A DNA stretch of 64,000 bases, taken from Tessaracoccus caeni. Its GTDB lineage: Bacteria; Actinomycetota; Actinomycetes; Propionibacteriales; Propionibacteriaceae. Shown piece after piece: positions 31,130 through 42,600 of the stretch (positions within the stretch are counted from its first letter, which is position 1; the number at the start of each line of letters is the position of its first letter). The position numbers and the translations under genes were made by a program. The stretch covers positions 1 to 64,000 of the forward strand of contig NZ_JARGDO010000012.1 of assembly GCF_029211185.1 (NCBI RefSeq), written 5' to 3'. The notes under the pieces were generated by a model, which had not been told where the DNA came from, ran no database searches, and worked only from the letters and a program-made list of their open reading frames with translations.

Positions 31130-34102
31130 CTAGACCACCGGCCACGCCCGGGCGGCGGGGTCGGTGGTGTCCTCCGCGGGGGAGCCGTATGCCAGGCGGA
31201 GGTAGCCGTCCAGCGCGGTGGCGAAGCGCAGCATGTTTCCCCGCTGGCCGCGCTGGCGAGGGCCGGCGCCGGGCGGCTCGAGGGCCTTCGGGGAGGCGTT
31301 GCGGTGGTAGACGAGGTACTCGCTGATCGACGTTCCCGATGCCAGCACGGGATCGGGCACTGAATCGACCCACGCGTTCCACGTGCGTTCCTCCACGTTG
31401 AAGGCCAAGTACACCAACGACCAGTAGGCGATGTAGCGACGCCGCTCGGCCGTCGTCGCATCGGCTCCCACCGGGGGCGGCGGCGGAGCGAGGAACTCCG
31501 CCACCTGGACGTAGGGGTTGCCGCCCGCCGGCGGCACGCTCTTGCGCGGAGTCGTGGCCTGGGTGAGCAGCCGGTGCACCCACTGGAACGTCGCCTGGTG
31601 GATGGCGAAGGCCATCCAGAGCGCTGTCCGAGACGCGGTTCGGTGCCGCAGCCCGCCAGGCGTCCACTTCGCGGGACGGCGCGCGCCGAGGTAGCGCAGC
31701 GCCGACTCCCAGTCGACACGAAGGTCGGCGGACTGGTCGAACAACCCCTCCGCCGTCAGCCTGAGCAGGAAGTGATCGCGGACGTTGTCCCGGGTGAGCG
31801 TCACCAGGGCCGGATTGTCGAACTGCACATTCTGAAGCGGCTTGTTGCGAACCACCATGTCCAGCCCGAAGGGGTAGATCAGCCACAGCATGAGCCCGAC
31901 GTGGTCGGCGTTGCGCCCCAGGCTCCTGACGCCCGGAGCGAAGACACCCGTGACATCACGCTCAACGGCCAGCCGCTCGCCACTGGCCGCCCCTCGGAAC
32001 CCCTCCCTCTCAAGCAGCGCGAGGAAAAGGGCGGGGTCGAGATCGGTGGCGAGCGTCTTGCCGTTGCGCACCACCTTGACGGCACGCAGCACGGCCTCGA
32101 TCTCCACCTCGTCAAAGCCGGTCACCCGCGGGGCGCCCGGCGCGAACTCACCGTCCTGTTGCCAGTATGAGGTCAGCGGCGGCACCTTCAGAGTGGTGCC
32201 GGACTTATAGGGCGTCGACGGGCTGGGCGGCAGACTCGCATCGGCCTGGGCCGGCACGGTGGCCGGCCAGTCGCCCGCAGCATCCCGCAGCCCCGTCGTC
32301 GTGCTCCACCAGTCGATGGTGGCCGCACCCAACGGCTTTCCGCCGAGCCGCACCGCGCCCAGTCGTTCCATCCGCGCGGACAGCTCCACCGCCTCCACAT
32401 GCTGCGGGAAATGCAGGACCGGGGCGAGCGGGTGGCCGTGAGCGGCATAGTTGCCGAAGTCCAGCTTGGCGGGCTGAGGACCGGCCCGCCGGGCTCCCTT
32501 GACCAGTTCGGCCAGCCAGTCGTAGGTGGTGAACTCCTGCCGCGGCGGCGCTTTGTCGACGGCGCGCAGCACCGCCAGCACCCCGGGCGAGTCGGCGGCG
32601 AAGCCGGAGAGGTCCACCTGGCGGAGTGGATCGGCGACGTCCGGCGCCGCGACATCCGGATATTCGGCCGTGGTCAGGCCGGCGATGGCAACGGCTTCGA
32701 GCTCGAAGGTGGTCAGTCGGCCGAGCGGCCTCGGATGCGCGGGCGACGGCGCCGTGCGAGGCTCGTAGAGTCGCCCGGGCCGTCCCAACGGACAGCCGGC
32801 GAAGGCGAGCAGCCACATCTCGGAGGCGAAGGGCAGCCGTTCGAGCGCGAGGTGGGCCTTCACCAGTTCCGGCGGCCTGTTGGCGGGCTCGATCGGCAGG
32901 TCGACGCCCAGCTCGGACCACGACCGGCCGCACAGCAGCGGAGCGTAGTAGCTCACCACGAAATCGAGCAGGCTCGCCTTGGCTGCCGCGTCGGCGAGCA
33001 CATATGCGACCATCGCCTCCACGCTCCCCCGGCTCGCCGTCTTCGTGCCCTCGAACGGGGCGCGCATCGTCGCGGGAATGGTGGCGGCGAGCCCGGCTGT
33101 GCCCGGCCTCACGACGGGAGCGACGACGCTCAGCCATGCGAGCCAGGAACGCAGCAGCCAACTCATCTGGCCGAGCACGGCGGGCCGGAACCGGCTGGCG
33201 GCCAGCACGTCGGCCAGCCTCAGCAGGTGCACGGTGACCAAACGCGCGGCGCACTCGATCGCGTGTTCGACGGCGACGTGTTCGAACACCACGGTTCGCT
33301 GCTCGTCCAGCGGCGAGCGGGTGCTCCCCGATGGCATGGCCTTGAGCACCCAAGCGCCGGTTGCGCTGGGCTGCGCGACCTGGAGACGCCCGGCCCGCAG
33401 CACGAGGTGCCGGTACCGCTCGAAGCGCACCAGACCGACGGCGGGCGCACGAAGCAACGTACGTTCCAGTTCGCCGTCGCGAGCCCCGGCTGAGGTGGCG
33501 AGAAGGTAGCCGGCGGCATCGTCCTCCGCGATGCCAGGCTGATCGGCCGCCGGCAGTGGCGGCAGCGCGGGCCGGTCGGGCCAATAGGCTGTCAGCGCCT
33601 CGTCCGTGAGCAGCGGCTGGGGCAACGGGGCAGCCGCCTTCGCGTCGTCATCCCAGCGGAAGCGGCGGGCGGCGACCTGCGCCATCGACATTCCCGGCAC
33701 GGGACCGGCCGCCACCCAGGAGCCCCCGCTGTCGGACACGCGCTTGGCGTCCAGGTCCAGGTCGGCGGCGGGAAGGCTCGGCACCACCCCGGCGCAGCGG
33801 GGAACGACGAGGCGGTCCGCACCAATCGACAGCGTTCGAACGCGAGAACTCTTGACCTTGGGCGCGAACCCGGGTTCCAGCGCCACCCGGTCGGGGCGGT
33901 CGAAGTAGACCATCGACGCCTCGGCCCCCAGCTGGCCCAGGTAGTCGGCCAAGGCGGCATCCGTCAGGTCGGTCGGCACGCCGAAGGGCAGCGAGAACTC
34001 GCGCGAGAAGTCGATCGTGGCGCCCGGCTTCTGAGCCGCCGCCGGAGGCGCGCCCGTGATCGTCAGTCCCAACGCCAACAGGACATCGTCGAGGATCGTC
34101 AT
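31130..34102 (-). CDS. giant-operon protein F, 990 aa, unknown
   Basis: A 990-residue protein of unknown function, last gene of the six-gene run. No catalytic motif, repeat or membrane segment is evident. The N-terminus (LLALGLTITGAPPAAA) is mildly hydrophobic but has acidic residues ahead of it, so a signal peptide is unlikely. The N-terminal half is Ala/Leu/Pro-rich. The C-terminal third is richer in aromatic residues, for example LMLWLIYPFGLDMVV near residue 735 and WMAFAIHQATFQWVHRLL near 835. ATG overlaps the stop of the P-loop gene (ATGA), so it is translationally coupled. Shares with the other large proteins the Trp/Pro/Asp-rich style, perhaps parts of one assembly. Confidence 0.8.
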   Translation of the reverse strand: MTILDDVLLALGLTITGAPPAAAQKPGATIDFSREFSLPFGVPTDLTDAALADYLGQLGAEASMVYFDRPDRVALEPGFAPKVKSSRVRTLSIGADRLVVPRCAGVVPSLPAADLDLDAKRVSDSGGSWVAAGPVPGMSMAQVAARRFRWDDDAKAAAPLPQPLLTDEALTAYWPDRPALPPLPAADQPGIAEDDAAGYLLATSAGARDGELERTLLRAPAVGLVRFERYRHLVLRAGRLQVAQPSATGAWVLKAMPSGSTRSPLDEQRTVVFEHVAVEHAIECAARLVTVHLLRLADVLAASRFRPAVLGQMSWLLRSWLAWLSVVAPVVRPGTAGLAATIPATMRAPFEGTKTASRGSVEAMVAYVLADAAAKASLLDFVVSYYAPLLCGRSWSELGVDLPIEPANRPPELVKAHLALERLPFASEMWLLAFAGCPLGRPGRLYEPRTAPSPAHPRPLGRLTTFELEAVAIAGLTTAEYPDVAAPDVADPLRQVDLSGFAADSPGVLAVLRAVDKAPPRQEFTTYDWLAELVKGARRAGPQPAKLDFGNYAAHGHPLAPVLHFPQHVEAVELSARMERLGAVRLGGKPLGAATIDWWSTTTGLRDAAGDWPATVPAQADASLPPSPSTPYKSGTTLKVPPLTSYWQQDGEFAPGAPRVTGFDEVEIEAVLRAVKVVRNGKTLATDLDPALFLALLEREGFRGAASGERLAVERDVTGVFAPGVRSLGRNADHVGLMLWLIYPFGLDMVVRNKPLQNVQFDNPALVTLTRDNVRDHFLLRLTAEGLFDQSADLRVDWESALRYLGARRPAKWTPGGLRHRTASRTALWMAFAIHQATFQWVHRLLTQATTPRKSVPPAGGNPYVQVAEFLAPPPPPVGADATTAERRRYIAYWSLVYLAFNVEERTWNAWVDSVPDPVLASGTSISEYLVYHRNASPKALEPPGAGPRQRGQRGNMLRFATALDGYLRLAYGSPAEDTTDPAARAWPVV

Positions 34103-34776
34103 GAGGCTACCTCCATCACGCGGAGCTCCGCTGCGGACGCCGGGACGCGGATGTCGCCGGCGGCCCGCAACCGGTACCCCTCATCGAAATACTCCAAGAG
34201 AACCCGGATCGCCGCGCGGGGGCGGCCCGCGTGGAAGTGGCTGATCGCCCGATCGGCGCGGCTGTCGCCGAGACGTCGACGGATCCGTTGGGTGGCCGCG
34301 ACGAGCTCGGCCGGCGCGGCGTGGCCGTAGGTGCGGGCGATCCGTTCCACCCTCTCCTCGAGCGGGCAGACCAACTCGACGGTTCGAGCCGTCGCGATCG
34401 CCGCCACGATCTCGCGCGGCAGCCACAGGCTCCCGATGTGCGGGCCCTCGTCCTCCAGCCAGACCGGGCGGGCGGGATCGACGGCGTCCAGCGCCTCGGC
34501 GATCAGGGTGTGGAACTCAGCCTCGGAGGGCTGCGGCAACGCCATTGCCACCCGGCCGAAGCTGGACCCTCGATGGCAGGCCAGGCCTTCGAGATCGATC
34601 GTCTGCTCGCCCATGGCCGACAGCCGCGCCAGCGCATCCGTCTTCCCCGCTCCGGGAAGACCGGTCAGGACGACGAACCGGATGGGAAAGCTCAGTGCCC
34701 CCTGAACGGTGAGCCGGTACGGAACCCTGCATCCGCAGCGAAGAACGCACGACGTCCGCCCAGGAGGACTAACCAT
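34099..34776 (-). CDS. giant-operon protein E: MnmH-like P-loop protein lacking the rhodanese domain
   Basis: About 225 residues resembling only the C-terminal half of MnmH (SelU), the tRNA 2-selenouridine synthase. Walker A is GLPGAGKT near residue 39. Then come DLEGLACHRGSSFG near 63 and VWLEDEGPHIG near 111, motifs typical of MnmH. The N-terminal rhodanese domain with its catalytic Cys is absent, so it cannot carry out the MnmH sulphur/selenium reaction alone; a nucleotide-dependent role for the giant proteins is possible. Start is uncertain: ATG at 34776 or at 34848. It is coupled to the 990-aa gene by an ATGA overlap. Confidence 0.75.
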   Translation of the reverse strand: MVSPPGRTSCVLRCGCRVPYRLTVQGALSFPIRFVVLTGLPGAGKTDALARLSAMGEQTIDLEGLACHRGSSFGRVAMALPQPSEAEFHTLIAEALDAVDPARPVWLEDEGPHIGSLWLPREIVAAIATARTVELVCPLEERVERIARTYGHAAPAELVAATQRIRRRLGDSRADRAISHFHAGRPRAAIRVLLEYFDEGYRLRAAGDIRVPASAAELRVMEVAS

Positions 34777-34871
34777 CAGTTCAGAAATTCTTCCTCTTTC
34801 CCCGCTACAAATACGAGTGTGCTCAGCACTTCCGATGGGTGCCACCATCGTCCGCCCGTCGGTATCCACTG

Positions 34872-36668
34872 TCAACCCCCGAAAGGCCCGGGGAGCACGC
34901 GGTCGAAGGCCAACCCGGAGCGGGCCTCTCCCCTGCCGGTGGTGACGCGGCGGGCGTGCCACACGACGGGGGTTCCGTCGTACCTTCTGGCTCGGCGAAG
35001 CAGCCCCTGCACCTGCACCCCGGCGCGCGGCACCTCCTCCTCGTGCACGTAGTACGGGGCCAGCCGGTTGTCGTCCTCGTCGATCCCCTGCCGGAGGATG
35101 GAGGTGAGCGGCCGGATCAGCGTGTCCTCCTCGCCGATGGTGCGACGAAGGGTGCCGCGCTGCAGCTGGATGGCACGCTGCTGGCCGTCCAGGTGGACGG
35201 GGATGAACGGGATCCAGTTCTCGGCCACCTCAGTCTGCAGCGTGTACCGCAGCAGCGCACCGGACGTCGGCACGGGAAGCGTGTCCGCCGCGGGATCCAG
35301 CTGCCGACGCAGACGCCGCGACGCATCAGCCGCGTCGCGGGACGCACCCAGGCCGTCGGGGATCCGCTGCTCGATGGCCCACACCATGTCCGCGGTCTCG
35401 TCCCGGACGAAGGCCACCTGCTCCAACGGCTCGCCGTCGGTGATCTGCGGCAGGGTTCGGGGCAGGAAGAGGTGCTGCGGCAGCGGTGCATGCGGTGCGC
35501 CGGAGGCGCGTGGCGACAGGCTGAACGCATCCCAGCCCGCCCAGTCCGTGCCCGCCGGCTGCACCGTCGGGCGAACGAGCGTGCGCCAGCCGAAGGTGTC
35601 GGTCACCACCACGCCCTGCAACTCCGCGACACTGCCCACGGGCTGCCGGCAGACGATGGTGAACCAGTCGTTGCTGTAGAGCAGCGCGAACTCGCTGACG
35701 ACAATGCGGGCGACGTCCGTGGCATCCGCGCTGAGCCGGCCGAGATCGACGGCGGCGTCCTCGAACTGCCACCAGCGGGGCTTCGGCATGCCGGGATACT
35801 CGGCGGGCACGGGGATGACGGTGCGCACGTCGACGGTGGCGGGCTCGTCCCCAGCCACTGCGCGCGTGGCGCCCTGGTCGAAGGAGTACCAGTCCAGGTG
35901 TCCGCCCACGTGCTCCGCGGCGGCCAGCTCCGTCTCGGCGTCCGGCCTGGCGACGGTTCCAGCGACGGCGTACTCCAGCTGATCCCCCTCCCACCGGCTG
36001 CCAACACCGTCGACGTCCGGCTGCGCGTAGGTGGCCTCGAACCAGGCGCGGTACTGCCGCAGCACGTCGCACACGATGGTGGCCCAGCCCGGCGGCAGTG
36101 CGGCCGCAAAGTCTGCCGGGAGCATCGCTACCGTGAGCTCAGGCGGGGTGAGCTCGTAGGCCCGCACCCCGTCGACGCTGCGGCCGCGCAGTGCCTGCCG
36201 GGCTCGCGCCGCGCGGGGGGCGGTCCGGTCGCGCGCAACCCGGATCGGATCCACCGGCTCACCGTCCAGCGGCCCGTAGAACCGGTAGCACAGCTCGCGG
36301 AGCACCTGCGCGTCGTAGCCGACGACGCCCGCCAACGCGGCGTCCATCCTGCTCAGCAGCGTGCGGCCGAGCCGGGCGCGCACCACCAACGGGAACGCGA
36401 TGGGCAGCCGCTCGGTGACCACGTCCACGCCGTCGTCCGGGCCGGCGCCGGGGACGGCCATGGGGTGGACGTCACGGGCCAGCGTCGCGAAGATGGCCGA
36501 TCCGGCGTCCGCGCCTGCGAACTCGCCGAACTGCCACTGCCGGCCCAGCAGGAAGAACGGGTCGGCGATCGCGGCCGAAAGGGTGCCGGCGAAGTCCACC
36601 TGGCGCGCTCGGGGTTCGAGCCGCGACCAGACCCGCAGCGGCTCGCAGGTGGGTGAGATGAAGGCCAT
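34872..36668 (-). CDS. giant-operon protein D, 598 aa, unknown
   Basis: A 598-residue protein. The ATG at 36668 follows GGAG by 5 bases and lies 8 bases after the stop of the 2059-aa gene. The N-terminus has a striking DPFFLLGRQWQFGEFAGADA near residue 36; I have a vague memory of similar DP-x-x-LLGRQWQ-x-GEF motifs in large uncharacterised bacterial proteins, with no known function. The rest is Asp/Val/Pro-rich without signal peptide, membrane segments or catalytic motifs I can name. It is probably an assembly partner of its equally uncharacterised neighbours. Confidence 0.82.
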   Translation of the reverse strand: MAFISPTCEPLRVWSRLEPRARQVDFAGTLSAAIADPFFLLGRQWQFGEFAGADAGSAIFATLARDVHPMAVPGAGPDDGVDVVTERLPIAFPLVVRARLGRTLLSRMDAALAGVVGYDAQVLRELCYRFYGPLDGEPVDPIRVARDRTAPRAARARQALRGRSVDGVRAYELTPPELTVAMLPADFAAALPPGWATIVCDVLRQYRAWFEATYAQPDVDGVGSRWEGDQLEYAVAGTVARPDAETELAAAEHVGGHLDWYSFDQGATRAVAGDEPATVDVRTVIPVPAEYPGMPKPRWWQFEDAAVDLGRLSADATDVARIVVSEFALLYSNDWFTIVCRQPVGSVAELQGVVVTDTFGWRTLVRPTVQPAGTDWAGWDAFSLSPRASGAPHAPLPQHLFLPRTLPQITDGEPLEQVAFVRDETADMVWAIEQRIPDGLGASRDAADASRRLRRQLDPAADTLPVPTSGALLRYTLQTEVAENWIPFIPVHLDGQQRAIQLQRGTLRRTIGEEDTLIRPLTSILRQGIDEDDNRLAPYYVHEEEVPRAGVQVQGLLRRARRYDGTPVVWHARRVTTGRGEARSGLAFDRVLPGPFGG

Positions 36669-36676
36669 CGGAGCTC

Positions 36677-39600
36677 CTACGGGTTGTTCTGATGGAAGTC
36701 GAGGATGACCCGGTCTCCGGCGGCCTCCGAGTCGAACGCGCGCGGCACCACCTCGCCGATCAGCAGCGGCAGCAGCTGGCCGTATCTGCTGGCGCCGATG
36801 TGCTCCACCTCCACGGTGCGGTTGCGCGCCAGTTCCAGCGTGTCGTGCAAGGTGGCGGCGAAGTCGGCGAGCGTCCAGGCCTGGTCCCGCACCGGCGGCA
36901 CGGCCAGCAGCACGGCCTGCGGCGCGGTGGCGTCGGGCTGGTCGTAGTGCAGCGCGACGCCGGTCATCTCTTCGCGATAGGGGACGGACTCGCTCCACTC
37001 GTCGACGAGCAACGCCGTCCCCGACGCACCGGCCACCGGCAGGTGCTCCGCGCCGAAGATCGCGACGCTGACCCTCCCCGCGAGTGCCGCGGGATCGGCC
37101 ACCCGCCCACCCAGCCACGGCTCACCCGCAACGTGCGGCAGTTGCGCCACAGACCCGGCCGACGACCCGGCGCCCAGCGCCTCCGCGAACACCTGCAGAT
37201 CGGCCAGGTCTGCCGCACCGCGCCGCACGGCCGCAGCGCCTTCGAGCCAGCCGTCCAGCTCGTCGGGAGCGACGAGGTGCGCGTCGAGCGCGGCCTGCAG
37301 GTCGGTGCGCACCGCGTCGAGCCGCACCCGCGGCACCAGCGTCAGGCCTTCGCCGAGCAGGTCCCGCGCCGCCTGCAGCCAGGCTGAGGCCGGGACCGGG
37401 TCGACGGCCAGGGTGGCCGACGCGGCGCGGCAGCGCGCCGCGAGGTCGAGGAACGCCGCCTCGGCCGACTGCAGCAGCTCGGTGCTCACCTGCACGCGGG
37501 ACAGGAACCGGCGCGGCAGCCCCACCCGGATGCCGTACGCCTGCGCCGCCTGCGCGGCGTCGTGCCACGCGTCGCGCGCCGCCCAGAGCCGGTCGAGCCG
37601 CGCCTGCTGCTCGGCCGCGGTCTCCTGGGCGCGCCACGTGCGGTGCACCCCCAGCCACACCGCAGGGTCGGCATCCAGCACGGCCGGGTCCGGGGCTGCC
37701 CCATCGGCGAGCAGCTGGGCCAGCCGCAGCGCGTCGGTGGCCGCGCCGTCGACCAGCCGCTGCGCCCTGACCGCGAGGTCCGCGACATCCACGCCGTCGC
37801 CGGCCGTGGCGGTGAACTCGGGTGCCGCGTAGTCCGACGCCTCGGCAGGCTTCGACGTGCCGAGCAGGTCGACGGCCGCCTCCAGCAGCGGCGCCACGTC
37901 GGTGATGCTGCGGATGCCCGGGCGCCACGCCTCGGCTCTGGCCGGCTCGATCCGCCACGCGTCGGTGGCGGTGCTCTGCGCACCGTCGGAGACCGGCACG
38001 CCGGGCTGATCCGGCGGAAGGTCGGCGGGGCGGAGCCGGTCGAGCACCCGGGCCGTCAGCGATCCCACCGCCGCGTCGAAGCCGTCGGCCATGAGCGCCA
38101 CGAGGTCGAGCGGCTGGAGCCCCAGTTCGGCCAGCGACACCTCCGGGAGCGCGGTGCCGGGCGGCGTCGCGTCGGAGGTGAGCCGGATGCGGATGGCCGA
38201 CGGGTCGCCCAGGAGGCCCCCCAGCCAGTGGTTGACGGACGGCTCGAGCGCGGAGCGCGCTGTCGTCGGCACGGCGTCCCAGCCTGGCGGCCCCGTCACG
38301 GGTGCCGCGGGCAGCGCCGGCAGCTGCAGGATCAGCGTGTGGCTGACCGGCAGGCCGGTGCGAGGGGTGTCGACCACCTCGGGATGCGGGATGGCGGTGC
38401 CCTCCGCCAGCGCGCTCAGCACCGCGGCGGCGCGAGCGTGGTTGCCGCGCACCAGCTGGTGCACGGTCTCGCTGGTGGTGAGGTCGCCCAGCGCGTCGAG
38501 CGCGTCGGCGATCGCATCGATCCCGCGCAGCACGCCGGTCAGCTTGTCGGTGTCGGTCAACAGCGGCAGCGCCCCTGGCTTGGTTCCCCACGGGTAGCCG
38601 GCCGGGCGCGCCCAGAGCACGCTGAACAGGGTGCCTACGGCGCCCGGCGCGTTGTCCTCGACCCAGTCGAGGATGGTGCGCACGAGCGCGAGGCCGTCGA
38701 CGACGTGGCGCGTCGGCTCGGTGACCGCCGCGGCCGCGGGGTCCACGGCCACCACGGTCGGATAGGCGCGGCGGAGCGGGAAGATCGCGGCGTCCAACTC
38801 CACCGCGTGCGGCGTGTCGGGGCGCGCGTAGTACTCGTGCAGGAAACGCTCCAGCCGGTAGCCCAGCAGCGCCCCCAGGTCGTTTCCGGCGCGCACACCG
38901 TCGATCAGGGCGAGCGCCACGCGCACCCGCTCCGAGGACAGGTTCACCGACATCTCGTTGCCGAGCGAGCCCTCGGCCTTCTGCGAGCGGTAGGCCGCGC
39001 GCAGGATTGCCGCGGTCACCGCATGCGACGGCGACGGCGTCTGGATGAAGCCCTCACCTGACGGGTCGTCCATCAGCGGCCGGCCGGGCAGGCCGACGAG
39101 CGCGGCGGGCACACCCGCCGCGGACGGCGCACTCCGGCTGGGTCGCAGATTCTCCACCCAGCCGTAGGCGCCTACCTGGGCGCCTCGCGGCCGGTCCGCA
39201 CGCATCGTGCGCAGCCGCCGGTGCGCCAGCGCGCCGATCCACGCGTCCAGCCGGTAGCTGCCGAGGTCGAGGTGCTCGCGGGTGAGCGCCGTCATCCGCT
39301 CGGCGGGGAGCGCGGCGGAGGCCTGGATGGCCGCGTGGTGCTCGGCCATCACCGGTGGCCGCTGCGCGGTGACGATGTCGTTCATCCAGCGGTGCCGCAG
39401 GTCCGGGGGCACCGCGGCGCCCGAACCCGACAGCCGGACCAGCTCGTCGACGGACGCGAACAGCAGCCCCCACGCCGATGTCCTCGAAAGAGTGCCGTCG
39501 GACCACGTCTGGTACACCGACGAGGTGCCCAGAAGCGCCAGCTGATCGTCCGACAGCACGCCGCGGGCCACCAGGATCTCGGCGGCCGCGCGCCGCGCCT

Positions 39601-42600
39601 CGGCCAGCAGCGCGTGCCGCACCAGCAGTTCGGCGAGGCCGACGTTCGAGAGATCCTGCTCCGTCCGGTCGCGCAGCTCGGCCGGCGAGAGGGTCAGGAG
39701 GTTCGAGATCCAATGTCCGGTGCCTGGGCGGCCGCCGGACGGTGCGCTGGAGACGACGCCCTGCAGCGGCCACCGGCCGGTCAGCAGGCGCAGGCCATAC
39801 GCGCGCGCCGCCGAGAGCCGGTCCAGCACCGGCTCCCATTCGGGCGCGACGCCGCCGGTCACGGCATGCCGAGGGTGGACGGCAGCGGGCAGCCCGAAGG
39901 CGACGCGGAAGACGGTCTCCAGGTGCTCCATCAGCCCGAACGGGCCGAACCGCGCGGCCGGGTTTCCGCCCTCCTTCGGGGGGATGCCGAAGCCCAGGCC
40001 GAGGTCGTGCTGGCCCCGCGCCTCGCCGCGGTCGGCCACGTTCACGGCGAACCGGTAGCCCGCGGCCACCGAGGAGGCCTCGAGCCCGAGCATGCCGAGG
40101 AAGTGCTGTTGGGCGTCGAAGCCCGGCGTGCCCACCTCGGGGCTGTGGGCGTGCCGCACGCCCGGGTGTCCGTCGGCCCCGCGGCGCAGGTCCGACCAGT
40201 CGCGGTGCAGGCCGCGGAACAGCTCCACCAGCGTGTCCTCGAAGCGCTGCTGCCGCGCGCGCACGTCGGCGGTGGCCGCGTGCAGCCCGGAGTCGCGCAG
40301 GTCGGCGCGAAAGCGGCTGAGCGCCACGGCGGGAAGGAAGGCGTAGGGCTGGTCGTCCACCCGGATGGCGGGCACCAGGCCGCGGGCGGACACGTCGGCC
40401 AGCGCGTAGTGCCGCAGCCGATCCCGCGCATCGCGGCTGACGAGGCCGCCGGCGAGTTCCTCCAACGCGTGCCCGACGGTGCCCGGATACAGCACGCGAT
40501 TCGCAAGCAGGGAGTCCTTGGCGTCCGTCCCGCCGGCGCCCGCGACATGGGCCACCACATCCGCGTCGATGCCGAGTGCGGCCGTGAATCGGCTGCCGTC
40601 GGAGTCCGGTGAGGCCAGCGACGGGCCACGCTCGATCGGGAATGCCGCGTCCGGGTCGTCCGCGGTGGAGAATCCTGCGCTCTCGGCCTCGGTGTTGTTG
40701 GTGGGTGTGCCGACGGGCAGCAGGGAGAGACCCTGGCCCGTGTAGTGGTGGGCATCGAGCATGGCGGTGAGCCGGTCCTCGCCGTCAGCGGCGTCGCCGT
40801 CGGCGAGTCCGAGCACCAGGAGTTCGTCGAAGCCGCGCTCGGCCTGCTGCGGCGTGAGGGTCAGCCGAAGAGCCATCCCCTTCGCCTCGGCCTCGTCGAA
40901 GTCGGTCATCCACCGGATGGAATCGGGCACGGCCAGGATGCCGTCGTCGTCGAGGCTGAACGTGTCGTTGGCAGGGTCGAAGCCCAGCGCGAGGGCGGGC
41001 GGAATGGGGCGCCCGGCGCCCACCAGCTCGCCTTTGCCGCCGTTGACCGCGAAGACGGCGAACCGGTGCGGCAGCACCGACGACGACGCGGCCCTCGTCC
41101 AGGTGCCCGGCCGGGTGGCCACCTCCGGGATCTTCGGCTCGGGCGCCGGCTCGACCGGGATGAGCCGCACGCGGCGCGCGAGCCCCTTGACCTGTGCGGC
41201 CCATTCGGCGGGCACGTCGACGAAGGTCAGGGTGAGCCCCTCCACCGCCGCGTGCAGCGTCGCCAGCCGGGCGCCGATCGGCCCGATGGCGGCCTCCGGG
41301 AGCTCCGCCGCTGCCACGACGGGCTCCTCGATGGCTTGGAGTGCCTTGGCCACGGCGGCCACCTGCCGGGGCGTCAGGTTCTTCCCGAGCCTCCCCACGG
41401 GCGGGCGCCGGTCGCGCAGCATGGGCTCGCGGAGCACCGGTAGGTCACCGTCCAATCCGGCGAGCCGCTTCTCGCACGCCGTGATGGCGGCGTTGATCGC
41501 CTCGGCGGCCCGGGCACCGGGCGTGGGGCCTGTCTCCGCGGGCTCGACCGGCTCGGTGGCCCGGGCCACCCAGGCCGCGCGACGCGTGCTGCGGCCCACG
41601 CAGAGCGCCCGCCACGCGCCCAGCCGCAGCTGTTCGTCGGCGCCCGCGGCGGCGGTGGCAGCCCAGAAGTCGGTGCCGTCGGAGCGCTCGGTGACGGTCA
41701 GCTCCTCCTCGTGGCTGTCCACGGCCAGGGGTTCCGGGTAGACGCGGACCAGCAGTTGGTGGACGGTGCGGGTGGGCCCGGCGACGGCGAAGACGGTGGT
41801 CGCGGCGCGCAGCGGCACCGCCGCGTCCAGCTCGGGCCGGTCGCTCGGGGTGGCCGCGATCTCGGCCCTCAGCTCGGCGACGCCCGGGCGGCCCGCCGCC
41901 TGGTCGAGGCGCGCGAGGAGATCGGCCTTCACGGTCCCGGGCAGCACGGCGATCCCCGCCGCGGCCGCTCGCACCGCCGGGTCGAGCGGCGCCGTCGGAT
42001 CCGCCAACCGCGAGGCCACCAGATCGGCCGCCTCCGCGGAGGCCACCAGCTGCGCCCGGTCCAGCCTCAGCACGCGCTCGGCACCGAGCGCCTCGGCGGC
42101 GGTCCCGTCGTCGATCACGACGCGTCTCGGCGGCATCCTCAGCAGACGCGCCGCGCCCGAGCCGAGGTCGCGGAGCTCCGGCTGCAGCGGGCCACCCAGT
42201 GGCGTGCGACCCAACTCGCGCGCCGCCCGCGCCCCCATCGGCAGACCCAGGTCGGCCACCAGCCTCAGGGCCGGCCCGACGCGCTTCTCCACCATCCGCA
42301 ACACGCCCTCCGCCGCGGCGCTCTGCGCCTCGATCCGGCCGACGTGCTGGGCTCGCTGGTACTCGGACCGCAGCCCGCTCAGTGCTGTGCGGCCGGCCTC
42401 GAAGGCCTCGCGCGCAGCGGGCACGGCACGCGCGAGCCGCCCCTGCTGCTCGGGCGTCCCGGTGAGGATGGGCTGCTCCAGGTGGACCCGCATCGCCTCG
42501 ATCATCGCGGCCAGCTGATCCAGGTCGGCGGTGGCGGCCTTGTAGAGCGGCGTCTCCACCGTCTCCTTGAACGTCTTCTTCTCCTTGACGGTGCCGCTGA

